A stretch of 9,223 bases of DNA, taken from the NCBI GenBank assembly GCA_002699335.1, contig PACG01000001.1, forward strand, positions 1 through 9,223. Direction: 5' to 3'. Origin of the DNA: Candidatus Poribacteria bacterium (GTDB lineage: Bacteria > Poribacteria > WGA-4E > UBA9662). The position numbers and the translations under genes are program-made. Below the pieces are notes generated by a model, which worked only from the letters and a program-made list of their open reading frames with translations, made no database searches and was not told the DNA's origin. Shown here piece by piece: positions 1 through 6,165 of the stretch. How positions within the stretch are numbered: the first letter of the stretch is position 1; each line of letters starts with the position of its first letter.

Positions 1-69
1 TCAGGTACAGCGATGTTAGCGCAAGCCAATATGGTATCGCAGAATATCCTGCAACTTTTGAGTAACTAG
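1..69 (+). CDS. fliC: Flagellin, C-terminal end (partial; 5' end lies outside the window)
   Basis: Frame 1 is open from the left edge and gives 22 residues before a TAG stop at 67-69. The residues contain AMLAQAN followed by QNILQLL, which matches the conserved last helix (D0 domain) of bacterial flagellins, where forms such as MLAQANQ...VLQLL are typical. This helix packs in the filament core and carries the export and polymerisation surface. Flagellin is secreted by the flagellar type III apparatus and assembles outside the cell. Only the last part of the gene is present, so its length and variable domain cannot be judged. A strong terminator follows 24 bases after the stop, suggesting that this is the last or only gene of its transcript. 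The symbol is generic; hag or flaA would be equally valid. Confidence 0.85.
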   Translation, partial: SGTAMLAQANMVSQNILQLLSN

Positions 70-92
70 TTTAAGTATCACTTGTAGTAGCA

Positions 93-133
93 GCTGTTTC
101 GTCAACTCCTACTAGACGAAATGGCCTTTTATT
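93..133 (+). terminator. Rho-independent terminator of the flagellin gene
   Basis: The left arm at 93-103 pairs with the right arm at 115-125. Seven perfect pairs (TTTCGTC with GACGAAA) sit next to the loop, then two G-T wobbles and two outer G-C pairs, giving 11 pairs around an 11-base loop. A T-rich run, TTTTATT, follows at 127-133. The arrangement fits termination of rightward transcription from flagellin. No equivalent T-run lies on the other side, so it is probably not a terminator for the convergent gene ending at 192. Confidence 0.8.
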
Positions 134-191
134 CTATATTCACCTACCAAAAGCATCTGTCAGCTTGATTTAGTAGTTGACTAATATCATA

Positions 192-2129
192 CTAGCTAAC
201 TTTCTTGATGGTACACCCACGCCAAATCCAATACGCATTCAAACCTTTATCAAGAGAATGAATAACTAGCGTTAAACGATTGTTGCTGATTTTTACCTGT
301 TCAATTTTCTCTACTGTTGCTTGGGTTATGGGAACGGTAACCGGAGCCCCCAAGTGTTTCCCATTAGCATAAAAACTAATATAGTGGGGCCGAACCATAT
401 CAGATTGAAATTGAAAGTAAAGATGATATTTACCATTGGGCAGATCGATAACAAAAGCTGCGTCCTCCGAGTCTTGGACACCGCCATCGAACACTTGTCT
501 TGGTGAAACCGTATCCCAGCCATAACCGCCGGGTCTATAACGCAAATCTGTTGGTACTAGACAGGTACCGGGTTGGGGATTTGGTGAATTACCCATGGTA
601 AACTGGATCATTCCAGTCTCTGCCGCCAGTTGATCCCATACTCTTTCTTTGGCTGGAGCAAATAGTTTGTGTCGCAAGACTTTGAAAGAGCCATGAGAAT
701 AGATCAAATCATAATCCTGAAGAAAGGGTATTAAATTCTGGCTGTCTTCAGCCAAATTCCAACCGATTCGGTATGGAATGGGATCTCCATCATAATAGTC
801 TTGGTTGTTTTTACCTTTGAAGTTGACGGGAAAGTAATCAAACGCTGCTTCGTAATTATGAATGTAAGCACGATCTCCTTCAAGTCCATAAGAAACGAAA
901 CCGTTAAAATAAGGAAGCACATATTTGGTCAATGTTCCCCAATGATCAGCGTTCAATCGTTTAAATACAGTATGATCAGGTAGTTCCATTACTCGGGTGA
1001 ATTTTGACATTTCGCGATTATAAACAGACATATCACGACAAGTATATCCTAGATGAACCAGTGAAAGTAAAACCCAACAGCCTGCTATGATATGTTTAAT
1101 GCTTCGGTGAGAATGCGTTGTCAGCCACGGTAATAGCAATGGTATAAGGAAAAGGTGTACCCGCTCGTTAATCCAACCTCCAGAACCAATGAACCTAGGT
1201 AGATTACAAAATAGCAACAGAAAAATCGCAAACACAAGCAGAAAGATGTCCTTCTCCAGAATTAGGGCCCGTCGCTGGATTTTGTCTGTCCATATAGTAT
1301 AGAGAATTAGGATCACAACCAATCCCAGTAGAAACAAATTAGCCCACAAGAAATCATCATTAAATACAAGTAGAGACCTGTTCTTCCATAGGTACTCCCA
1401 GATCCATCCACTAGACTCATACTGGGGTAACGTTCCCTGAGTACTATCCAACAGATAATTGAATAACAAGAATCCAGCAGGCATCATGTATCCTGCACAG
1501 ACGACTATGGATTTGATGCGTCGAAGTGTTAACACTGCAACGATGGTAATGACCATCAGTGTCAATGCGTAAGAAACAATATGACAAAAATAGAGGAAGA
1601 TAAGCATCAAGTACAGAATACCGATCTGTTTAGCCTCCATGGAGTACCGATTGTTCCACCAGTAACCTATGACTATGAAAAACAAAGCAAAACTTAGAGA
1701 AAAATTATAAAACCCCATATGTAATAAATAATGGTAAGAAAAAAGGAATCCCAGCCAAGCATGAAAGGTGCTTTCTTGATCAATACTTCGCAAAAAATAG
1801 AGAAATGCTGAAGGCACACTAACTACACAGAGTGTCAACAATAATTTTTCTGCTATTAAAGGCGAAACAATAAACATCAATCCTGCCATCAGCAAATGTG
1901 ATATCCAGTTAGGAAAGAGGGTTAGGTTAAGTTGGAAAATTTCACGCGTTTTGTAGAATGCTGGATGGTGATAGGATTTGAGTATATAAGCATTGTAGAC
2001 ATGATTCATACCGTCTTGTGATGGGAAATAACGGTATATCCAGATTGGGAAGAGGTGAAGAATCAATAAGGCGCAAAACAAATGCTTAAAGGAGAGGGTG
2101 CATAATAAACGGTGTGGTGAGAGTTTCAT
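192..2129 (-). CDS. Polytopic membrane protein, GT-C glycosyltransferase-like, with C-terminal beta-rich domain
   Basis: This protein of 645 residues has roughly 10 to 12 hydrophobic segments between residues 15 and 365, starting at about 17-34. Just after the first segment the motif FPSQDGMNHVYNAYI (Asp39) fits the acidic residue in the first outer loop of GT-C glycosyltransferases, which transfer sugars from lipid-phosphate donors. A second recognisable stretch is GSGGWINERVHLFLIP near 315-330. Residues 370-515 look soluble. Residues about 520-645 resemble a galactose-binding-like beta-sandwich, with GYGWD at 535-539 and PNGKYHLYFQF at 564-574, a pattern seen in accessory domains of secreted carbohydrate-active enzymes. 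A surface or cell-envelope glycan role is inferred; the donor and acceptor are unknown. The ATG at 2129 begins a sensible first segment, but no good Shine-Dalgarno site precedes it. The gene stands alone, convergent with flagellin. The alternative is a membrane protein of unknown function. Confidence 0.8.
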   Translation of the reverse strand: MKLSPHRLLCTLSFKHLFCALLILHLFPIWIYRYFPSQDGMNHVYNAYILKSYHHPAFYKTREIFQLNLTLFPNWISHLLMAGLMFIVSPLIAEKLLLTLCVVSVPSAFLYFLRSIDQESTFHAWLGFLFSYHYLLHMGFYNFSLSFALFFIVIGYWWNNRYSMEAKQIGILYLMLIFLYFCHIVSYALTLMVITIVAVLTLRRIKSIVVCAGYMMPAGFLLFNYLLDSTQGTLPQYESSGWIWEYLWKNRSLLVFNDDFLWANLFLLGLVVILILYTIWTDKIQRRALILEKDIFLLVFAIFLLLFCNLPRFIGSGGWINERVHLFLIPLLLPWLTTHSHRSIKHIIAGCWVLLSLVHLGYTCRDMSVYNREMSKFTRVMELPDHTVFKRLNADHWGTLTKYVLPYFNGFVSYGLEGDRAYIHNYEAAFDYFPVNFKGKNNQDYYDGDPIPYRIGWNLAEDSQNLIPFLQDYDLIYSHGSFKVLRHKLFAPAKERVWDQLAAETGMIQFTMGNSPNPQPGTCLVPTDLRYRPGGYGWDTVSPRQVFDGGVQDSEDAAFVIDLPNGKYHLYFQFQSDMVRPHYISFYANGKHLGAPVTVPITQATVEKIEQVKISNNRLTLVIHSLDKGLNAYWIWRGCTIKKVS

Positions 2130-2183
2130 TCCGTTTTCACGTCTGGATATAATATTTCACCTTCTCCATCTCACAAATAGCCC

Positions 2184-2192
2184 ATTATATCA
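2184..2192 (-). promoter_or_regulatory. Extended -10 promoter candidate for the membrane protein gene
   Basis: Read on the minus strand, this is TGATATAAT: a perfect -10 hexamer preceded by the TGn extension that can replace a -35 box. No convincing -35 hexamer lies 16-18 bases further upstream, which fits an extended -10 promoter. Transcription would start near 2177, leaving a leader of about 48 bases before the ATG at 2129. In an AT-rich gap such a match can arise by chance. Confidence 0.4.
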
Positions 2193-2689
2193 CGTCGCTA
2201 CTAGTAATAAATCGAAGTTGCTGGATTTGGTTTTATCTAACCAATTAGAAGAAGATCGAACATAACTAAGTTGCTGAGACATTCTAGCAAGACTGATGTT
2301 GAAAAGTATAAGTTTATCTATCATTGATTCTATTCTTGGAAGTGTTTAAAATCGGTCTTAAGACACAAAGAAAAAAGCTGGACTAATTATCTGTCCTTTA
2401 TCTCAATGTTGACCAAAACTCATCTAGTTTAACCGAGGAGGCAAATACGGACAAGGTTAACTGAAGTTTACAAAAAAGTTGATGGATGCTACCTAGAAAA
2501 ACAGGGTTCGCATCTTGACCTATCATTTAAGTATGGACCTGGCTATCTACCTACACAGTAAACACCGTACTATATCCAAACTTTTTGGTGAGGTTTAGAA
2601 CCCATAGAAAGATGTAATTAACTATAGCAACGTAGATCTTTCTATCTTATTTTGAATGGTGTTATCCTTATTTCTGGAGACGTTTCTCT
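2193..2689. other. Intergenic stretch without a confident gene
   Basis: No open frame here combines adequate length, a start codon and a ribosome binding site. One plus-strand frame is open from 2433 to 2561 (42 codons, TAA at 2559-2561) and contains YKKVDGCYLEKQGSHLDLSF. It reads plausibly as protein but has no ATG, so it may be a decayed remnant or chance. An AGGAGG at 2436-2441 has no start codon at the right distance. An imperfect inverted repeat lies at 2426-2462. The leader of the broken gene at 2705 must also lie here, but no clear -35/-10 pair was found for it. Confidence 0.5.
2426..2462. repeat. Imperfect inverted repeat, TTAACC / GGTTAA core
   Basis: The left arm AGTTTAACC (2426-2434) and the right arm GGTTAACT (2455-2462) are complementary apart from one bulged T, around a 20-base loop that includes AGGAGG. 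It could be an operator or a weak hairpin hiding that purine-rich tract. No T-run follows, so it is not a standard terminator. Confidence 0.35.
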
Positions 2690-2695
2690 AGGAGG
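2690..2695 (+). promoter_or_regulatory. Strong Shine-Dalgarno site for the broken gene at 2705
   Basis: A perfect AGGAGG ends 9 bases before the ATG at 2705-2707. It is the best ribosome binding site in the window and the main reason to take the short reading frame behind it seriously. Confidence 0.55.
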
Positions 2696-2704
2696 AAAGA
2701 ACAT

Positions 2705-2880
2705 ATGAAGGATCATCAGTTACTTTTAAAGCTGCCACCAATACAGTTTAAGGTTGATATTGTGGGCTCAGACCAATTAAGCGAATCAACTGCAAAGGCT
2801 AGAGATACCCTGAGCACTTCTTCCCTATTACCATAATTCCTCGGGAATGTGACGTAGTTTACTGGATGAATTACTCTCTA
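2705..2880 (+). pseudogene. 5' remnant of an unrecognised gene, apparently frameshifted and truncated
   Basis: The ATG at 2705 opens a 43-codon frame starting MKDHQLLLKLPPIQFKVDIV and ending at TAA 2834-2836. A second plus-strand frame, open from 2803, reads YPEHFFPITIIPRECDVVYW and then MNYSL up to about 2880. Joined by a frameshift near 2800-2806, the two give one continuous, protein-like product of about 58 residues. The second frame runs on to a TGA at 2923, but from 2878 it overlaps the sulfatase C-terminus on the other strand and is probably only a shadow there. I do not recognise the protein. The VVYWM segment faintly recalls the start of class II DNA photolyases, but this is too short to call. 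Alternatively it is a genuine 43-residue small protein, since start and ribosome binding site are intact. The frameshift is my inference from how the frames read. Confidence 0.35.
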
Positions 2881-4350
2881 CATAGGTCCAATTCGTTGTG
2901 GTCCACGATCCATGGCCAACATTGAAGCATCGTAGCTATGTTTCATGAGATCTAGTTTGAGAGACTGCTTGTCCGGTTGCTCCCATAAGTTTTCAAACTC
3001 ATGGGGATCTTCTTGTAGATCATATAGCTCTCCGTGTTGGTGGCCATGATAAACCACCAACTTGTGCCTTTGATCTCGGTACATGGTGGCAAAAGTACCG
3101 TCTGGTTCATCCAAAGCATCGTAGTATTCAGAACGGACAAATTGCCGGTGATAATTTGGATCTGCCTGTCCCTTGAGAATTGGTAGTAGCGATCTACCCT
3201 GCATTTGTTCAGGCACTTCTAATCCAGCTATTTCCAGCAATGTTGGGGCTTTGTCAAGCAATTCTACCAAAGCCTCGCTTTCCAAACCTTCTTCAAGGTA
3301 ACCAGGACAGGAAAAAATCAATGGTACGCGAATCAGTCCTTCATAGAACCGGCAGCCTTTCTGAATCAGCCCATGATCGCCCAACATCTCTCCGTGATCA
3401 CTGGTAAAGATAACCACTGTGTGTTGCCGTTGTCTGGTTTCCTCCAAAACTTCCATAATTCTTCCTAGCTGATCATCGATTAGTTTTATCATAGCGTAGT
3501 ACGCAGCCTGCAAGGTTTTAGCGTCTCGTTTGTCTAATGAAGTACTTTCCATTTGGATATTCGGGAGCGGGGAGCGAGGGGGAATTGGACTGCGGATATC
3601 TAGCTTTTCCGGAGGTTGACACTTGGATTGGAAGTCAACTGCTGCTAGCTTATTTTGTTGTTGTAAATCGGTTTCTCGGAAAAGTGATCCCGGCATTTCT
3701 GCTGGGTTAAACATTTCTCTGTATATCTGTGGTGGATTGAAAGGGGGATGAGGATCATAGATATTTACGCTGGCCAACCAAGGCTTATCGTGTTCTTGCC
3801 GTATAAATTCAATTGTCTTTTCCGCACACCAAGTGGTTTGATGAAGTTCAGCTGGTACTCCTTCCACGTTTCCAGTCAATTCTCCCAAGATGTGTCCTTT
3901 GGAACGTACCCAGTCTGCATAATCATGTCCCGTCTCCCAATCATCCCGAGGTGCATGGCTATATCGCCAGTAGCTGTAGCCATCGTTGACTCTGGGTTCA
4001 ATTCGACCATAGGCACTAGCTAGATGCAGTTTACCTATTAGTCCACAGTGGTATCCAGCTTCAGACAGGATACTCGTGACCAAAGGAGGTATATTTGGGA
4101 AGAATGCGTTGCCATTACCATTTACATGTACGGTACTGGGATACATACCGGTTAAAAAACTGGTACGACTAGGTGTGCAGATTGGACTTTGACAATAGGT
4201 ATGGGTAAATGCAACTCCTTGCTGAACTAACTGGTCGATGTTTGGGGTTGAGACATGGGGGTTGCCGAGAGCTCCAATGGTATCGTAACGTTGCTGATCT
4301 GTACAGATCCAGAGGATGTTCGGAGAATCTTGCTGGTATTTCAAGGCCAT
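2878..4350 (-). CDS. Cys-type sulfatase (formylglycine-dependent), probably cytoplasmic
   Basis: The 490-residue product belongs to the alkaline phosphatase-like sulfatase family, which hydrolyses sulfate esters. The signature CTPSRTSFLTG starts at Cys58, with Arg62; Cys58 would be oxidised to formylglycine by a maturase not seen here. Metal-site and catalytic candidates are Asp18-Gln19 in TDQQRYD, Lys107 and His109 in GKLH, His201 in YDPHPPF, Asp318-His319 in TSDHGEMLGDHG, and Lys331. The end of the domain carries GELYDLQEDPHEFENLW (440-456), usual for the family. Length is normal. There is no signal peptide: the chain starts directly into the first beta strand (NILWICTDQQ), so a cytoplasmic enzyme acting on imported substrate is inferred. 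The substrate, whether a carbohydrate sulfate or another ester, cannot be told. Residues 255-262 are a proline-rich insertion encoded by a C-rich tract. The ATG at 4350 is set by the family N-terminus; its ribosome binding site is weak. Confidence 0.95.
   Translation of the reverse strand: MALKYQQDSPNILWICTDQQRYDTIGALGNPHVSTPNIDQLVQQGVAFTHTYCQSPICTPSRTSFLTGMYPSTVHVNGNGNAFFPNIPPLVTSILSEAGYHCGLIGKLHLASAYGRIEPRVNDGYSYWRYSHAPRDDWETGHDYADWVRSKGHILGELTGNVEGVPAELHQTTWCAEKTIEFIRQEHDKPWLASVNIYDPHPPFNPPQIYREMFNPAEMPGSLFRETDLQQQNKLAAVDFQSKCQPPEKLDIRSPIPPRSPLPNIQMESTSLDKRDAKTLQAAYYAMIKLIDDQLGRIMEVLEETRQRQHTVVIFTSDHGEMLGDHGLIQKGCRFYEGLIRVPLIFSCPGYLEEGLESEALVELLDKAPTLLEIAGLEVPEQMQGRSLLPILKGQADPNYHRQFVRSEYYDALDEPDGTFATMYRDQRHKLVVYHGHQHGELYDLQEDPHEFENLWEQPDKQSLKLDLMKHSYDASMLAMDRGPQRIGPM
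3563..3582. repeat. G-rich imperfect repeat inside the sulfatase gene
   Basis: The plus strand carries GGGAGC, GGGGAGCGA and GGGGG in succession, very unlike the surrounding balanced sequence. On the coding strand it is C-rich and encodes the Pro/Arg/Ser run at residues 256-263, in a region expected to be a surface loop. It looks like a short low-complexity insertion or a small dispersed repeat. Only one copy is visible in the window. Confidence 0.45.
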
Positions 4351-4472
4351 TGGTAGGTCTCATTTTAGGGGAAATTTTAAAGTTTGTTGGACCGGAACGG
4401 TCTCCATCATTTAATCTGGATTAGACCATTAAGAATTACGCTCGCTAATGATAACAGTAAACAGAAACGGTT

Positions 4473-4489
4473 AATTATACTGTATAATT
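4473..4489. promoter_or_regulatory. 17-bp palindrome with back-to-back -10 hexamers
   Basis: The sequence AATTATAC-T-GTATAATT is a perfect odd-centred palindrome with 8-base arms. It contains TATAAT on the plus strand (4483-4488) and TATAAT on the minus strand (4479-4474). The minus copy is well placed to drive the sulfatase, with a leader of about 115-120 bases, though no good -35 box is visible on either side. It could equally be an operator covering the sulfatase promoter. Confidence 0.4.
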
Positions 4490-4674
4490 TAAATTGGAAT
4501 GATGGGAAAATAGACTGTTTTTGGTTATTGTTGTGTTTTTCCTAATTTAAGATTGAAGCTAGCCCTTTGCTAAATCAGTTACCCAATAGGTTTAAGGTAA
4601 TTTAATTAATTTACTTCCATTGTTCCTCTTATCTGATTTATTATCGAAAACTGTAATTAGTCACAATGCATTGG

Positions 4675-4704
4675 TTGAAGGACGTGGCCATACTCGCATA
4701 TAAT
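4675..4704 (+). promoter_or_regulatory. Sigma-70-type promoter for the SIS-like gene
   Basis: TTGAAG at 4675-4680 and a perfect TATAAT at 4699-4704 are separated by 18 bases. Transcription would begin near 4711, giving a leader of about 115 bases before the start codon at 4826. This is the best -35/-10 pair in the window. Confidence 0.55.
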
Positions 4705-4810
4705 TGTGTGCCTATTAATTTCGATTAGCTTTAACTATTGAAAACGAGCTAATTCCAAGAAAAGAAAATGAGACAAGGAAGAACTAGTCGGTTTCATTAT
4801 TATCTACGAT

Positions 4811-4815
4811 AAGGA
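4811..4815 (+). promoter_or_regulatory. Ribosome binding site deciding the start at 4826
   Basis: AAGGA ends 10 bases before the ATG at 4826 but only one base before the ATG at 4817. It therefore favours the second of these two in-frame starts. A GGGGG at 4851-4855 could serve a third in-frame ATG at 4862, which begins just at the conserved-looking part of the protein. Confidence 0.45.
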
Positions 4816-4825
4816 TATGTTAGTT

Positions 4826-6061
4826 ATGAATCTTAAACCATCGCATAATTGGGGGCATAACATGGCCTTTGGAGAAGAATATTATCAAAATGCTGTCCAG
4901 TTATTAAGAGACATTCGCGGTGATGCCGAAATTCTGGCGGAGGTTGCTACCAAGGCTACAGATGCACTCCGCACCAGTCGTACGGTCTATGCCAATATAA
5001 CGACAGGTCACATGCCAACATATGAGTTGATAAATGACCGTGAAGGAAATCCAGCTTTTTTTGAATTTACCGGTGCTGATTCTTGTACACCGGAGCAGTT
5101 CGCTGCTATGCGCGAGGGAGATGTTTTACTAACCAACAGTGTAAATGAATCAGTACGAGCTGCTCGAGATGTTGGAATCTATGTTGTGGTTTTTACAACC
5201 TGTTATGTTAATAACCGCAATACGCCTCAAGGAAAGGTTAATCCTAATGTGAACGATTGGATGCCCGAAGATGTGGCTTCTCGTGTTATTGATTCACATA
5301 TTCCTTGGCATCAAGGGTTGGTGTTTGCTCCTGAGATCCCTGAGATGACAATTTGTCCAGGATCATCGAATGGCTCCTGTGCCATTCATTGGATGATTAC
5401 TGCGGAAGTTGCCCACGCACTGGCAACGGAGAAGACACCGGATGGAAATATTGGACGCCGATACGTCGATATTCTCTTGGAACGCATCGCCGATGTACAT
5501 TCGAGGGATTTGACTAATTTAAACTCAACGGCTGTGAAAATTGCAGAAAGGATCATTGATGGGGGACACTATATTGTGCGAAGTCGCAACCTTGGTGTCG
5601 AGAGCGAAGCAAGTACTGTGGCCCAAGGGTTGATGCTAGCAAATGCTTTCCCTTCACGTCCAATTGATGAAGGAGGTGACAAAGATACCTTTCTGATTGC
5701 AGCGGTTAGCAGCAACGATCCACAAGATATAACTTGGGCGGAGGAAGCAAGTACCAACGGCAATTATATTATCGGTATTGGTCCCTCCGAAAACCATGGA
5801 TTGCGAGACCGATGCGATGTCTATTTCGATAATCGTTGCCACGAACCTAGCGGAATTATCCCCATTCCTGGTTGTGCTGACAAAGTTTGTCCCGCCACCG
5901 GTATTCTCAACAATATCATCATGTATATGTTGACCGCGCAGTTTGTGGATGAAATGTGTCGTTGTGGTGCCGTTCCTTACTTCTGGATGGGCGGTTACAG
6001 GTGTGGAGGGGGGGATTACAATGAGGTAATGCGCCCCTTTTTCCTAGAACGAGGCTATTGA
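4826..6061 (+). CDS. Protein with two SIS-like (sugar isomerase fold) halves
   Basis: The product has 411 residues from this start, 414 from the ATG at 4817. Numbering below uses the longer form. Residues about 20-205 and 235-385 appear to be two versions of one fold. Each has a helix followed by a strand (TVYANITTGH near 57-66; GHYIVRSRNLG near 250-260), then a stretch typical of the second half of SIS domains (GDVLLTNSVNESVRAARDVGI at 101-121; AAVSSNDPQDITWAEEASTNG at 295-315), then a helix opening with a glycine/serine-rich turn (about 181-202; 360-378). SIS domains bind phosphosugars in isomerases, deacetylases and regulators; the substrate here is unknown. The C-terminal third is rich in cysteine (333, 341, 353, 358, 381, 383, 396), hinting at metal binding, though no standard motif is clear. 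No signal peptide or membrane segment is seen. The gene is divergent from the sulfatase and 104 bases ahead of the helicase. The fold call rests on pattern reading only. Confidence 0.7.
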   Translation: MNLKPSHNWGHNMAFGEEYYQNAVQLLRDIRGDAEILAEVATKATDALRTSRTVYANITTGHMPTYELINDREGNPAFFEFTGADSCTPEQFAAMREGDVLLTNSVNESVRAARDVGIYVVVFTTCYVNNRNTPQGKVNPNVNDWMPEDVASRVIDSHIPWHQGLVFAPEIPEMTICPGSSNGSCAIHWMITAEVAHALATEKTPDGNIGRRYVDILLERIADVHSRDLTNLNSTAVKIAERIIDGGHYIVRSRNLGVESEASTVAQGLMLANAFPSRPIDEGGDKDTFLIAAVSSNDPQDITWAEEASTNGNYIIGIGPSENHGLRDRCDVYFDNRCHEPSGIIPIPGCADKVCPATGILNNIIMYMLTAQFVDEMCRCGAVPYFWMGGYRCGGGDYNEVMRPFFLERGY

Positions 6062-6165
6062 AAAGGAACTCTACTGACACTGTTATCGTGATTTAAGAAC
6101 AGAACCATATAAGTCCATATTTATGCAACATTGTATATATTATTAAACTAAATAAACATACAGAG

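Larger units (their letters stand above)
4351..4825. other. Divergent intergenic regulatory region between sulfatase and SIS-like gene
   Basis: About 475 AT-rich bases separate the two divergent starts. No gene is supported here. The stretch contains a 17-base palindrome with a -10-like hexamer on each strand (4473-4489), a good forward promoter (4675-4704) and a ribosome binding site (4811-4815). Roughly 185 bases between palindrome and forward promoter show nothing further I can name. The length leaves room for binding of a regulator serving both genes. Confidence 0.6.

Noticed and set aside
2157..2167. GGAGAAGGTGA on the minus strand as the ribosome binding site of the membrane protein gene
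   Set aside because: It lies 27 bases or more before the ATG at 2129, and its own TGA blocks an in-frame upstream start, so the distance does not fit.
2433..2561. Plus-strand frame of 42 codons in the intergenic gap as a gene
   Set aside because: It has no start codon or usable ribosome binding site. A run of this length is not rare by chance in sequence of this composition.
2836..2848. Small hairpin ATTCC-TCG-GGAAT beyond the sulfatase stop as its terminator
   Set aside because: The stem has only 5 pairs and no T-run follows on the minus strand; it is likely chance.
6062..6165. CTGTT/AACAG hairpin and TATATT box between the SIS-like gene and the helicase as terminator and promoter
   Set aside because: The hairpin has 5 pairs, a 13-base loop and no T-run, and the TATATT has no reasonable -35 partner. 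Whether the two genes are cotranscribed stays open.
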